64,000 nt of DNA, taken from contig NZ_FODV01000004.1 of NCBI RefSeq assembly GCF_900110465.1, forward strand, positions 148,108 to 212,107, in the 5' to 3' direction. Within the stretch, counting starts at the first letter, position 1. The number at the start of each line of letters is the position of its first letter. Shown here one piece after another: positions 55,329 to 64,000 of this stretch. The stretch is from Halogranum amylolyticum. GTDB lineage: Archaea; Halobacteriota; Halobacteria; Halobacteriales; Haloferacaceae. The translations under genes were made by a program, and so were the position numbers. The notes under the pieces were generated by a model. It saw only the letters and a program-made list of their open reading frames with translations, made no database searches and had not been told where the DNA came from.

Positions 55329-56726
55329 ATGCCGCGGTTTCTCCACTACTCTGACGTCGAGAACGTCTACGACGACCCGGAGCGTGCGGGCCGTCTCGCC
55401 GGAACGATCACCGCACTCGGCGGCGACGACGCGCTCGTGGTCGGCACCGGCGACAACACCTCGCCGGGCGTCGTCGCGATGGTGGCGAAGGGCCACCAGG
55501 CGGTCGACTTCTTCCGCGCCGTCGACGCCGACCTCTCCACGTTCGGCAATCACGACTTCGACTACGGCCCCGACGAGACGCGTGCGCTCCTCCCGGAGAC
55601 CCCGCAGACGTGGGTGAGCGCGAACGTCCGCGACGAGGACGGCGGGCGGTTCGGGGCCGCGGAGGGCGTCGTCCCGTGGACCGTCGAGGAGGTCGACGGT
55701 GTCCGCGTCGGCTTCTTCGGCGTTACGGACCCAGCGACCGACTCGCTGAACCCCAGCGCCGCCGACCTGACGTTCACCGACCCCTACGAGGCGGCCGAGC
55801 GGGCTGTCTCGGCACTCCGAGACGAAGGCGTCGACCGCGTCGTCGCTCTCTCGCATCTCGGCGGCGGCGACGACGAACTCGCCCGCCGCGTCGACGTCGA
55901 CGTCGTCCTAGGCGGGCACGTCCACAGCGAGCGCGTCGACCGTGTCGACGGCACCGTGCTCACCCGCCCCGGCGTCAACGGCGAGACGGTGCTCGAAGTC
56001 GTCGTCGACGAGGAGGGGGTCCGCGTCGAGCGCCACGACCCCGCGGACGGTCCCGAGAATCCACGACTGGCCGAGGCGTTGCGTAGCCGCGTCGCCGAGG
56101 CCGGGTTGGACGAGGTGGTCGCGACCGTCGAGCGACCCATCGAACGGAGCGCCGACGTGGTCCACGGCGGGGAGTGTCGGGTCGGGAACTTCGTCGCCGA
56201 CGCCTACCGGTGGGCGACCGACGCCGACGTCGCCCTCCAGAACAGCGGCGGCATCCGCGCGGGGCCGCCGCTCGAAGGCGCAGTGACCGTCGCCGACCTC
56301 GTGAGCGTCATCCCGTTCGAGGAGCAGGTCGTCCTCGCCGAGGTGACGGGCGCGGAGTTGCTGGACGCCTTCCGGCAGATGAGCGCCGCCGTCGTCGACT
56401 TCGGCGAGGCGGGGTGGTGGCACGGCCACGTCAGCGGCGCGCGGATCGTCTGGGACGACGACGCGGCGGAACTCGTCGAGGCGACGGTCGCCGGAGAGAC
56501 GGTCGACCCCGACCGACTCTACACGGTGGCGATGGCGGAGTATCTCCTCCACTCGGACCACGAGTTCCCGGCCGTCGAGGAGCGCCACCGCGCGGGCGAG
56601 TTCGGTATCCAACACGAACAGCTCGCGGCGTACGCACGCGAACGTGGCATCGACCCCGCGGTCGAGGGGCGGATCGAACGGATGTCGACGGCGTCCCCCG
56701 CGGAGCCGTCGCAGAGAGACGCGTGA
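55329..56726 (+). CDS. 5'-nucleotidase/UshA-like metallophosphoesterase
   Basis: From the ATG at 55329 the protein has 465 residues. The metallophosphatase domain has HYSDVENVYDDP, GTGDNTSPG, FGNHDFDYG, SHLGGGDDELA and LGGHVHSERV. The 5'-nucleotidase C-terminal domain follows with QNSGGIRAG and VIPFEEQVV. It hydrolyses nucleotide 5'-phosphates or related esters. There is no signal peptide, so it is likely cytoplasmic, unlike the periplasmic bacterial UshA. Start favoured over the 50-codon-longer reading. Confidence 0.88.
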   Translation: MPRFLHYSDVENVYDDPERAGRLAGTITALGGDDALVVGTGDNTSPGVVAMVAKGHQAVDFFRAVDADLSTFGNHDFDYGPDETRALLPETPQTWVSANVRDEDGGRFGAAEGVVPWTVEEVDGVRVGFFGVTDPATDSLNPSAADLTFTDPYEAAERAVSALRDEGVDRVVALSHLGGGDDELARRVDVDVVLGGHVHSERVDRVDGTVLTRPGVNGETVLEVVVDEEGVRVERHDPADGPENPRLAEALRSRVAEAGLDEVVATVERPIERSADVVHGGECRVGNFVADAYRWATDADVALQNSGGIRAGPPLEGAVTVADLVSVIPFEEQVVLAEVTGAELLDAFRQMSAAVVDFGEAGWWHGHVSGARIVWDDDAAELVEATVAGETVDPDRLYTVAMAEYLLHSDHEFPAVEERHRAGEFGIQHEQLAAYARERGIDPAVEGRIERMSTASPAEPSQRDA

Positions 56727-56832
56727 GAACCCATTCTCGTGACGAACGGTCGGTCGAGCCGACGTGTGACTCACCGTCGCACCCGATGAGCGAAGGGCAA
56801 GGTTGACACTATCGAGGGGAGAACGTCGACCA

Positions 56833-57237
56833 ATGACGCTGGTCGTCGTCCCCGTCCGGTACCCCCTGACCAGTCACTCGCGTGCGACGCTCGCCGAAGC
56901 GATCCGCGTCGCCGAGGACCGCGCTGCGGATCTGACGGTGCTCCACGTGAACCTGTATCAGGACAACGACGGAGTGACGCGGACGGAGTTGAAACGCGCC
57001 GTCGAACGCGAGTTCGGGCAGGTTCCGCGGACGCGGTACGCCGTCCGGCGTGGCTTCCTCGTCGAGGAAACGATACTCGAGGAGGTCGCCGCCGAGAACG
57101 CTGACGTCGTCGTCATCGGCTCGAAACAGGCCGGCCGGTGGCGGCGGACGCTCCGACGGTTCCTCGACGACCCGGACATCGAGTCGTTCCTGCGAGAGAA
57201 ACTCGACTGTACCGTCATCACGGTACGGGCCGACTGA
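56833..57237 (+). CDS. Universal stress protein-like protein (short)
   Basis: The ATG at 56833 gives 134 residues with an Usp fold: TLVVVPVRYPLTSHS, LTVLHVNLYQ, ADVVVIGSKQAGRWRR. The ATP-binding G-x2-G-x9-G motif is not intact, so it may be of the non-nucleotide-binding group. Function unknown. It converges with the MscS gene, 29 bp from its stop. Confidence 0.78.
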   Translation: MTLVVVPVRYPLTSHSRATLAEAIRVAEDRAADLTVLHVNLYQDNDGVTRTELKRAVEREFGQVPRTRYAVRRGFLVEETILEEVAAENADVVVIGSKQAGRWRRTLRRFLDDPDIESFLREKLDCTVITVRAD

Positions 57238-57266
57238 GCGGTCGACGCCGTGACGCCGGCACGCCC

Positions 57267-58322
57267 TCACTCGTCGGACGACACCGTTCCCTCGCCGCTC
57301 TCCGTCTCCGCGGTCGCTTCGGGGTCGGTTTCGGGTCGGGCGTCGACCGCGTACCGTCTGTCGCCACCGCGGGTGACGGCCACTTCCGCGCGACCGCTCG
57401 TCTCGTCGAAGACGTGATGCTGGTGCGGGTAGGCGAACTCGACGTCGACGTCGGCATCGTCGACGAGCCCCCACAGTTTCGTCCGGACGTTCGACTGGAC
57501 GGCCGCGATCTTGTACGGTTTCTTCGCCCAGTAGCGCAGTCTGAGGAGGACGCCGTGGTCGCCGTAGTCGTTCATGAGGACACGCGGAGTCGCCGGATAG
57601 CGCGCGCTCCCGATGCGGATGTCGGGGCCGCCCTCGACGACTTCCTCGCACTGTCTGGCGGCGCGTTCGATCAACTCGCGCGCTTGCTGGACGTCGCACT
57701 CGTAGGTCACGAGCACGTCCAAGGAGAGTCGCGTCCGTTCGTCCTCTGCGGAGTAGTTGGTGACGTCGCGTTCGCGGATGGCGGAGTTCGTGATGACGAG
57801 GAAGGTGTTGTCGAGCGTGATGATCTTCGTGTACCGCAGCGTGATGTCGTCGACGAACCCCCGGGTGCCGTCGTCGAGTTCGATCATGTCGCCGATCTCG
57901 TACGGCTGATCCGCGAGGACGAACAGGCCGTTGATGACGCTACCGACGATGGGCGCGAGGATGATACCGAGGACGGCCGACAGCACCGTCAGCGAGAGGA
58001 CGATGTTGCCGATCTCGAGGCCGGCTACTGTCATCCCTAGCAGCGCAAAGAGCACGATGGTCCCCGCGCGGACGCCGCGGAGCACCGTCTGGGCGACGCT
58101 CTCACGACTGAACTGTCTGGCGACTGGCCGGCCGAGAAGTCGCAGGATGTACGTCGAGAGGTACGCGCCCATCAGCGTAAAGAGGATGACGACGAGGAAC
58201 TGCAGCGGCGGCCACGCCTGCACCCACGGCACGAAGTCGAAGATACTGGTGGCCTGCTCGCCGCTCGCACCGTCGGCTTGGAGACGGACGCCGTCTGCCA
58301 GACGATGCCAGCCAGTGGTCAT
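57267..58322 (-). CDS. MscS-family mechanosensitive ion channel
   Basis: The 351-residue protein has an N-terminal membrane part (helices about 35-60, 80-100, 110-145), the pore-lining helix with VLGIILAPIVGSVINGLFVLAD, and a full cytoplasmic beta domain (PYEIGDMIELDDGTRGFVDDITLRYTKI). It should gate under membrane tension and release solutes on osmotic downshift, an important safety in halophiles. The acidic C-terminus is lost to disorder. Confidence 0.85.
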   Translation of the reverse strand: MTTGWHRLADGVRLQADGASGEQATSIFDFVPWVQAWPPLQFLVVILFTLMGAYLSTYILRLLGRPVARQFSRESVAQTVLRGVRAGTIVLFALLGMTVAGLEIGNIVLSLTVLSAVLGIILAPIVGSVINGLFVLADQPYEIGDMIELDDGTRGFVDDITLRYTKIITLDNTFLVITNSAIRERDVTNYSAEDERTRLSLDVLVTYECDVQQARELIERAARQCEEVVEGGPDIRIGSARYPATPRVLMNDYGDHGVLLRLRYWAKKPYKIAAVQSNVRTKLWGLVDDADVDVEFAYPHQHHVFDETSGRAEVAVTRGGDRRYAVDARPETDPEATAETESGEGTVSSDE

Positions 58323-58430
58323 GCGCTATCTGTCTCCGGGTCGGCGAAAAAGCGTTGTCCTCTTTAGCTTCCGTCGTCGACGTCCTGTACCAACGTCCGT
58401 TACCTACCACGTGTTTACGCAAACCCGTGC

Positions 58431-58446
58431 TACTCGTATTTCAGTA
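58431..58446. promoter_or_regulatory. TrmB-type box before trmB
   Basis: The word is TACT-N8-AGTA (TACTcgtatttcAGTA), close to the TACT-N7/8-GAGTA motif known for H. salinarum TrmB. It lies just upstream of a TATA-like word (accttaag, 58450-58457) that is about 25 nt before the ATG at 58480. This placement suggests autoregulation. Confidence 0.55.
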
Positions 58447-58479
58447 AATACCTTAAGTCAGGAGGATAGTGGGTGACTC

Positions 58480-59532
58480 ATGGCAGACGACCTCCGAGTC
58501 AACATGGAGCGCGTCGGCGAGCGCTTCAACCTCGGCGAGTACGAGATCGACGCGTACCTCGCCGTGCTCGAACACGGCGAACTCACCGCCAGCGAGATCG
58601 CGGACCGAACAGACATCCCGCAGCCGCGCGTGTACGACACGGTTCGAAGCCTGTCGGACCGCGGGCTGGTCGAACTCCGCGAGTCGCGGCCGATGAAGAT
58701 CGTCGCCGTCGACCCCGAGGACTCCTTCGGCAACATCCAGTCGTCGCTGACGGAGCTCGTCGACGAACTCGGCGCGCGCTACACCGCCCCGGCCCGTGAC
58801 ACCGAGGCCGTCTCGCTCGTGAAGTCGCGCTCGACGATCCTCCGCTACATCGAGGAGGTCGTCGACAACGCCGAGTACGAACTCGTGTTGTCGTTGACGC
58901 CGGACCTGCTGCGGCGGTTCTACGACGATCTGGCGGCCGCCATCGACGACGGCGTCAGCATCGACCTGCTCGTGACGCCCGCCAGTCGCGCACCCGACCC
59001 CGCGGAGTTCGACTACATGGAGATCTGCACCATCGCCCGCGCTCGTCGCGGGATCACGACGCCGGTGCTCGCCGTCGCCGACGGCGAGTACTCGGTGTAC
59101 GCCACGCAGGACGCGCTCCGCGACGATCAGGACCGCTACGGCGTCATCTTCAACCGCTCGGCGCTCGGCTTCCTCGTCAGCGGCTTCTTCGGGACCGTCC
59201 TCTGGACGACCGCCGAGACGCTCGCCGCCGACGGGAAGAGTCGCCCGTTCCCGCGCCGGTACGCATCGATCCGGCGCGCCGTCAAAGACGTCCGCGACAT
59301 CGGCGGCGAGTTCTACGCGACCGTCCAGGGACGCGACGTCGAGACGGGGAACCAGACGGTGGTCGAGGGGAAGGTCGTCGACGTCTCGTTCGTCGACACC
59401 GAGGAGGTCGCCTCGATGGTCATCGAGACCGAGGAGGGGCCGGTCGAGGTCGGCGGTCTGGTCGCGGCGCTCGAAGACATCGAAGCACAGGAGCTTCATC
59501 TCGGCCGCGAGTCGCCGCCGGGGCTGGCCTGA
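58480..59532 (+). CDS. trmB: TrmB-family sugar-responsive transcriptional regulator
   Basis: The 350-residue protein has an N-terminal winged helix ([26 protein letters not shown], then [18 protein letters not shown]), and a TrmB-type sensor domain with [19 protein letters not shown] and [11 protein letters not shown]. In haloarchaea TrmB senses glucose and turns glycolytic or gluconeogenic genes up or down. Here it lies next to a sugar ABC importer, and TrmB-like boxes are seen before both. The sugar is not defined by the sequence. Confidence 0.9.
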   Translation: MADDLRVNMERVGERFNLGEYEIDAYLAVLEHGELTASEIADRTDIPQPRVYDTVRSLSDRGLVELRESRPMKIVAVDPEDSFGNIQSSLTELVDELGARYTAPARDTEAVSLVKSRSTILRYIEEVVDNAEYELVLSLTPDLLRRFYDDLAAAIDDGVSIDLLVTPASRAPDPAEFDYMEICTIARARRGITTPVLAVADGEYSVYATQDALRDDQDRYGVIFNRSALGFLVSGFFGTVLWTTAETLAADGKSRPFPRRYASIRRAVKDVRDIGGEFYATVQGRDVETGNQTVVEGKVVDVSFVDTEEVASMVIETEEGPVEVGGLVAALEDIEAQELHLGRESPPGLA

Positions 59533-59547
59533 ACGAGCCAGTCGAAC

Positions 59548-60486
59548 TCAGGCTTCGACCGTCTCGTCGAACTCGTAGACGAGCGCGTCACAGCTCTGAC
59601 AGACGAGGACGTCGTAGACGACGCCGCCGTAGGCTCCCGCAGAGCCACCACAGCAGTTCTTGGTGTCCGTCTCCTCGACGACGTCGCCGCAGTTCGGACA
59701 GCTCTCGAGAAACATCCGGAGCGGTTGGGCCGCCTCGACCCGGCGGTCCGCCGGGACGTCGGCGTCGGCCATCACCCGGATGGCGGCGGTCTCGGCGATC
59801 GCGATGGGCCGCGAGAGATGTACCGCCTGTCCCTCGCCCTCGACGACGACCCAGTCGCCGTCGGTCGCGCCGGCGGCGTCGAACGGCGCGGCGTCGGCGA
59901 CGGCGGCGGCGAGTTCATCGTCGTCCAGCGTCCGGAGGTCGGCCATCGCCGACTCCCAGTCGGCGGCGAACTCGTCGCTCGGCCGGACGGTCTCGCCGTC
60001 GTCGACGATGACACCCGCCTCGAGCAACGACACCATCACTCGTTCGCCGTCGGCGTCGACGGCGGTCAGCGAGTCGGAGTTCGGGAGGCCGGCGTCGTCG
60101 GCGGTGTCGGCGTCGACAGCGCGGGTCGCGTCGTCGACGGTGGCGTCCTCACCGGCGTCGGCGACTCTGGCAGCCCTGTCGTCGACGGCGGCGGCGTCGT
60201 CGATGGAGACCGTCGAGAACGAGTCCGACGACTCGGCGCGTCGTTTGAAGTCGAACGGGAGTGGTTCGACCAGTCGCGGCGCGAACTGAGGTGTGTACGG
60301 GACCACGTATCCGCGGAGCGCGACGGCGGCCGCCCCGACTGCGAGCACGGCAGCGCCAGCGGGCCGCCATCGGCGGCCGACGAGACCGGCGACCGCGAGG
60401 ACGAACGCGCTGTTGACGGCGGTACAGGAGAGACACCGATTCTCGCCCGTGTACTCCGGGCGACGGAGCGAGTCGAGCAGTGACAT
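59548..60486 (-). CDS. Membrane protein with C-terminal zinc-ribbon, between trmB and its importer
   Basis: From the ATG at 60486 the 312-residue protein starts with RCLSCTAVNSAFVLAVAG and two helices (about 25-60). A disordered acidic middle (about 85-150) follows, then a globular part, and a C-terminal cysteine-rich segment CPNCGDVVEETDTKNCCGG and CQSCDALVYEFDE. Four to six cysteines could bind zinc. No known family. It is on the opposite strand to the genes around it, between trmB and the binding protein. Any link to sugar uptake is only positional. Confidence 0.7.
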   Translation of the reverse strand: MSLLDSLRRPEYTGENRCLSCTAVNSAFVLAVAGLVGRRWRPAGAAVLAVGAAAVALRGYVVPYTPQFAPRLVEPLPFDFKRRAESSDSFSTVSIDDAAAVDDRAARVADAGEDATVDDATRAVDADTADDAGLPNSDSLTAVDADGERVMVSLLEAGVIVDDGETVRPSDEFAADWESAMADLRTLDDDELAAAVADAAPFDAAGATDGDWVVVEGEGQAVHLSRPIAIAETAAIRVMADADVPADRRVEAAQPLRMFLESCPNCGDVVEETDTKNCCGGSAGAYGGVVYDVLVCQSCDALVYEFDETVEA

Positions 60487-60668
60487 GAGGGAGAGTCGCT
60501 GCTCCGGTGGCTTGAGAGTTGTGAACACCGAGCGCTGGTCGGTCGGCGTCCGGAACTGTACGGAAGATGACTCTGTATCGGGATTGTTCATCAATGAAGC
60601 CAAAACGGGTTTTACCACCGCGGTTGTATGGCAGACAGCGGGGAGATGCAGATGACAGCGAATTCACT

Positions 60669-60684
60669 ACAACAGAGGTAGTAA
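60669..60684. promoter_or_regulatory. TrmB-like box before the importer operon
   Basis: TACA-N8-AGTA (TACAacagaggtAGTA) matches the box before trmB at 7 of 8 fixed bases. It overlaps an inverted repeat ACTAC-N7-GTAGT (60667-60683). The TATA-like word tttaaataa (60699-60707) lies about 28 nt before the ATG at 60732. The box is upstream of TATA, an activator-like place. Confidence 0.5.
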
Positions 60685-60731
60685 TCTTTCCCGAACGTTT
60701 AAATAAATCCTATCCATAGCTCCCAACTGTA

Positions 60732-62264
60732 ATGGTTGACAGTGACTCACACGAGAACGGACGACGAAGCGGTGTTTCTCGTCGTCGGTTCGTACAGGCT
60801 GCGGGCGCATCCGGTGTCACCGTCGGGCTCGCCGGCTGCATTAGCAGCGACGGTGGTGACGGCGGCAGCGACGGTGGTGACGGCGGCAACGGTGGCGGCG
60901 AGGCCATCAACACCGAAGCACCTGAAGGGGACATCACGGTGCAGTGGGCGGCCGACACCCGCGTCAACGACAACAAACAGGCCATCAGAGAGGCGATGTC
61001 GAACGCCGGCCTCCCGGACAACATCACCGTCGAGATCGTCGCCGGGTCGCAGGTGACCGACAACCGCCAGTCGCAGTACCAGCAGTGGTTGAGCGCCGGG
61101 CGGTCGGAGCCGACGCTGCTGATGATGGACAGCGGGTGGACGATCCCGTTCATCGTGCGCGAGCAGCTGCAGAACCTCAGCTCTGCGCTGCCGTCGAGCA
61201 TGACCGACACCATCAACAACGACTACTTCGAGGCGAGCGTCGCCACGGCGAAGCATCCCGAATCGGGCGACCTCTACGGGATGCCGCTGTTCCCTGACTT
61301 CCCGACGGTCCAGTACCGCAAGGACCTGCTGGAGGCGGCCGGCTACGGCCAGTCGGACTTCGAGAAGTGGGCCACCGAGTCCACCACGTGGGAGAAGTTC
61401 TCGACGGCGGTCAGCGAGGCCGTGAACGCGAGCGACAACCAGAACCTCATGGGGTTCACGTTCCAGGCGAGCGTCTACGAGGGGCTCTCCTGCTGTGACT
61501 TCAACGAGTTCATGACCTCCTACGGCGGCGCCTTCTTCGGCTCTCACGACAACCTGTTCGGTCCGATCGGCGACCGCCCGGTCACGGTGAACGAGCAGCC
61601 GGTGATCGACTCGATCAAGATGGTTCGCTCGCTCATCCACGGCTCGGACGCCGACAACACGATGGACGGCATCCAGCAGATCTCGCCCGAGGCAGTGCTC
61701 CAGTGGACCGAGGAGCCGTCGCGTGCGCCGTTCATGAACGGCAACGTCGTCGCACACCGCAACTGGCCGTACTCCATCAACGCCGCCGGGGCGGAGGAAG
61801 CCTTCGGCGAGAAACTCGGCGTGATGCCGATCCCGTACGGCGTCACCGCCGACAAGGCGCAGTACGAGGGGACCGGCGGTCCGGTCGCCGCCCTCGGCGG
61901 CTGGCACATGACGATGAACCCGAGCGCGCCCGACGAGAAGAAGCGGGCCGCCCTGCAGGTGATGAAGGTCATGCAGAAAGAGCAGTTCCAGCTCGATCTG
62001 TTCGGCATCATCGGCTGGATCCCGCCGCGTCCGAGCCTGCTCGACTCCGACCAGGCACAGGAGGTCGAGATCATCGGCCGCTACCTGCCGCAGCTGAAGG
62101 TCGCCGGCGAGAACGCGGTGCCGCGGCCGGTCACCGCCGTCTGGACCCAGCAGTCCGGTCCGGTCGCCGAGCAGGTCAACGCTGCTTACGCGGGTAACAA
62201 GGCCCCCAAGCAGGCGATGAGCGATCTCAAGTCGACGCTCCAAGAGATCGAGAACAACGCATAG
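60732..62264 (+). CDS. Sugar ABC transporter substrate-binding lipoprotein
   Basis: The 510-residue protein has a Tat signal (SRRRF, 16-20) with a lipobox LAGC (C36), so it is exported folded and lipid-anchored. A glycine-rich linker follows (about 40-55). The rest is a family 1 binding-protein fold like ThuE/MalE-type trehalose or maltose proteins: TVQWAADTRVNDN, WTIPFIVREQLQN, DLYGMPLFPDFPTVQYRKD and GGWHMTMNPSAPDEKKRAA. It captures the sugar and passes it to the permeases encoded next. Confidence 0.88.
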   Translation: MVDSDSHENGRRSGVSRRRFVQAAGASGVTVGLAGCISSDGGDGGSDGGDGGNGGGEAINTEAPEGDITVQWAADTRVNDNKQAIREAMSNAGLPDNITVEIVAGSQVTDNRQSQYQQWLSAGRSEPTLLMMDSGWTIPFIVREQLQNLSSALPSSMTDTINNDYFEASVATAKHPESGDLYGMPLFPDFPTVQYRKDLLEAAGYGQSDFEKWATESTTWEKFSTAVSEAVNASDNQNLMGFTFQASVYEGLSCCDFNEFMTSYGGAFFGSHDNLFGPIGDRPVTVNEQPVIDSIKMVRSLIHGSDADNTMDGIQQISPEAVLQWTEEPSRAPFMNGNVVAHRNWPYSINAAGAEEAFGEKLGVMPIPYGVTADKAQYEGTGGPVAALGGWHMTMNPSAPDEKKRAALQVMKVMQKEQFQLDLFGIIGWIPPRPSLLDSDQAQEVEIIGRYLPQLKVAGENAVPRPVTAVWTQQSGPVAEQVNAAYAGNKAPKQAMSDLKSTLQEIENNA

Positions 62265-62313
62265 ACCGAGGACAACGCCTAAACACCTCGTACCACATTA
62301 TCTATTGTTACAC

Positions 62314-63333
62314 ATGGCAACAGAACAAGAATCCCAGGGAGCCATACGTGACAGCTCTCGGTCAGGTCCGTACGTCTCGGCAGTCCGCTGGATGGAGAAC
62401 CTGAGCGAGACGGCGTTCGCGTACTTCCTCCTCACTCCGGCGCTGCTGTTGCTTCTAGTGATCGCGATTTACCCGCTCGTGACGACGTTCGGCATGTCGT
62501 TGTTCGCGGACGCGATCGCCGGAAGCGCCACGCTCGGCGAGTTCGTCGGAATCCAGAACTACGTTGAACTGCTCACCAACCAGAAGAGTTACGCGTTGCC
62601 GGCACCGTTCATGCCGACGTCGCTGTCGGTCGGCGGAATCGTGTCGAGCGCGCTCGGCGTGACGCTCATCTTCACCGTCGCCAGCGTCTTCTTCGAGACC
62701 ATCCTCGGCTTCGTCCAGGCGCTCGTGCTCGACCAAGAGTTCCGCGGCCGTCGGTGGGTCCGCGTCGCTATCATCATCCCGTGGGCCGTCCCCATCGTCA
62801 TCCAGGGGATGATCTTCTACCTGCTGTTCCAGCCCGGTATCGGGTTCCTCGTGGGGACGAGTCAGAACCCCTCGATACTCAACCAGCTGGGTATCATCGG
62901 GACGACGCCGCTCATCAACACGATCGACTCACTGCTCATCATCACGGTGGCCGACGTCTGGAAGACGACGGCGTTCATGGCGCTTCTCATCCTCGCGGGG
63001 ATGCAGAGCATCGACCGCTCGCTCTACGACGTCGCTCGCGTCGCGGGCGCGTCGCCGTGGCAGCAGTTCAAGCTGATCACCTTCCCGCTCATCCTGCCGA
63101 CCATCCTGGTCGCGATGCTGTTCCGCACCATCGCGGCGATGCGGGTGTACGGGATCATCGAGACGACGAGCGGCTGTCAGACGGTGCCGTCGCTGTCCTG
63201 TCTGGTCGTGTCGAGCTTCAGCTCGCGCATCTACGGGACGGCCGCCACCGTGGCGTTCGTCACGGCCGCCATCATCGGAATCGTCGTCAGCGTCTACATC
63301 GTGAAGTTCGCCGACGCGGAGGGAGGATTCTAA
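62314..63333 (+). CDS. Sugar ABC transporter permease (MalF-like)
   Basis: From the ATG at 62314 the protein has 339 residues with six helices and the EAA-type loop for ATPase contact, YDVARVAGASPWQQFKLITFPLILP. It pairs with the next permease. A TTG nine bases upstream is the alternative start. Codon use matches the neighbours. Confidence 0.9.
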   Translation: MATEQESQGAIRDSSRSGPYVSAVRWMENLSETAFAYFLLTPALLLLLVIAIYPLVTTFGMSLFADAIAGSATLGEFVGIQNYVELLTNQKSYALPAPFMPTSLSVGGIVSSALGVTLIFTVASVFFETILGFVQALVLDQEFRGRRWVRVAIIIPWAVPIVIQGMIFYLLFQPGIGFLVGTSQNPSILNQLGIIGTTPLINTIDSLLIITVADVWKTTAFMALLILAGMQSIDRSLYDVARVAGASPWQQFKLITFPLILPTILVAMLFRTIAAMRVYGIIETTSGCQTVPSLSCLVVSSFSSRIYGTAATVAFVTAAIIGIVVSVYIVKFADAEGGF

Positions 63334-63334
63334 C

Positions 63335-64000
63335 ATGGCAGCAGACTCAGGACAAGGGAGCACCGGAATCGGCGAAGACCGCCCGCTCAAGCGGGGACCG
63401 CTCGGCAGCTGGGTGGAGAGCTCCATCCAGAACCCCGAGCGCGTCTACCGCGCGATGTTCTACGTCGCGACGGTCATCTTCCTGTTCACCACACTGTTCC
63501 CGTTCTACTGGCTGTTGGTGCTCGCGCTGACGCCGCAGAACCTGCTCACCAACGTCGGTCTCGTACCGAACGGGTTCAACCCGGCGTCGTTCATCACGGT
63601 GTTCGAACGCGTCCCGTTCCACATCTTCATGTTCAACAGCCTGGTGTTGGGGATCATGACGACGGTCATCGTCCTGCTGTTGGCGAGTCTGGCCGGCTAC
63701 GTCTTCGGCCGACTCCGCTTCCCCGGGAAGGCACCGCTGATGCTCGGCATCCTGGCGATCTCGTACTTCCCGCCGGCGGCGTTCCTCATCCCGCTGTTCG
63801 AGCTGTTCACCGGCAACGTGGCGGTTCCGCTGCTCGGAACCTCGATCGTGTTCGGCGAGCAGCTGTTCCTCAACAGCCCGGACCTGTTCAACACGCCGTG
63901 GTCGATGGTGTTGCCGTTCAGCGCGCTGTTCATGCCGCTGTCCATCTTCATCCTCACCACGTTCTACGGGCAGATCCCGGACGGACTAGAGGACGCCGCG
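63335..64000 (+). CDS. Sugar ABC transporter permease (MalG-like), truncated by window end
   Basis: The ATG at 63335 follows an AGGGAGGAT ribosome-binding word by a few bases and lies directly after the stop of the MalF-like gene. The 222 visible codons give an N-terminal cytoplasmic part, helix at 45-68, then helices to 210, and stop exactly at the start of the EAA loop (PDGLEDAA). The rest and the ATPase gene must lie beyond the window. Confidence 0.88.
   Translation, partial: MAADSGQGSTGIGEDRPLKRGPLGSWVESSIQNPERVYRAMFYVATVIFLFTTLFPFYWLLVLALTPQNLLTNVGLVPNGFNPASFITVFERVPFHIFMFNSLVLGIMTTVIVLLLASLAGYVFGRLRFPGKAPLMLGILAISYFPPAAFLIPLFELFTGNVAVPLLGTSIVFGEQLFLNSPDLFNTPWSMVLPFSALFMPLSIFILTTFYGQIPDGLEDAA

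Overview
The window reads as a chromosomal segment of a haloarchaeon (class Halobacteria). The DNA is GC-rich and the predicted proteins are strongly acidic. It carries archaeal lipid genes (mevalonate kinase, isopentenyl phosphate kinase, a geranylgeranyl-reductase-type flavoprotein), ribosomal protein S17e, CofD of coenzyme F420 synthesis, dodecin, a bacteriorhodopsin and Tat-dependent lipoproteins. Many genes have a TATA-like box 24 to 30 nt before the start codon, as expected for leaderless haloarchaeal transcripts. The genus cannot be fixed from this sequence alone. No rRNA, tRNA, CRISPR array or intact insertion sequence was seen.

Layout: 0-9 kb holds nucleic-acid enzymes (a Cas4-nuclease/Dna2-type helicase, a DnaQ/PolB-like exonuclease, an Lhr-type helicase, an RNase Z-like MBL enzyme) with a tautomerase and an amphi-Trp protein. 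9-15.7 kb holds a mevalonate kinase/IPK operon, an acetoacetate-decarboxylase-like protein, biotin ligase, a universal stress protein, an amidohydrolase and an HD phosphohydrolase with a 45-codon partial copy of its own N-terminus just upstream. 15.7-18.9 kb is AT-richer and gene-poor: one Tat-exported cupredoxin, a small orphan protein, an acylphosphatase at the right edge, a poly-C hairpin and several copies of a short dispersed repeat. It looks like a decayed accessory segment.

19-22.5 kb is a tight overlapping operon (CofD, Dus-like TIM barrel, CitG-like protein, DUF447) followed by rps17e. 22.8-45 kb is metabolic and envelope housekeeping: a flavoprotein reductase, two MFS carriers, D-2-hydroxyacid dehydrogenase, FAH-family hydrolase, KatG, Asd, an alpha/beta hydrolase, a class V aminotransferase, an aldo/keto reductase, methyltransferases, a second cupredoxin, HAD and VOC proteins and two paralogous lipoproteins, one of them frameshifted.

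45.4-48.2 kb is a complete light-energy module: bacteriorhodopsin, lycopene cyclase and a Brp/Blh-type beta-carotene dioxygenase, so the opsin and the last two steps to retinal are made together. A perfect inverted repeat lies just upstream of the bop TATA box. 48.3-58.3 kb has hisD, a methyltransferase, an A-type Fe-S carrier, small zinc and membrane proteins, dodecin, a 5'-nucleotidase-like enzyme and two MscS-family channels. The last 5.5 kb pairs a TrmB-family sugar regulator with a sugar ABC importer (binding protein, two permeases, the second cut by the window end). TrmB-like boxes are visible before both trmB and the binding-protein gene.
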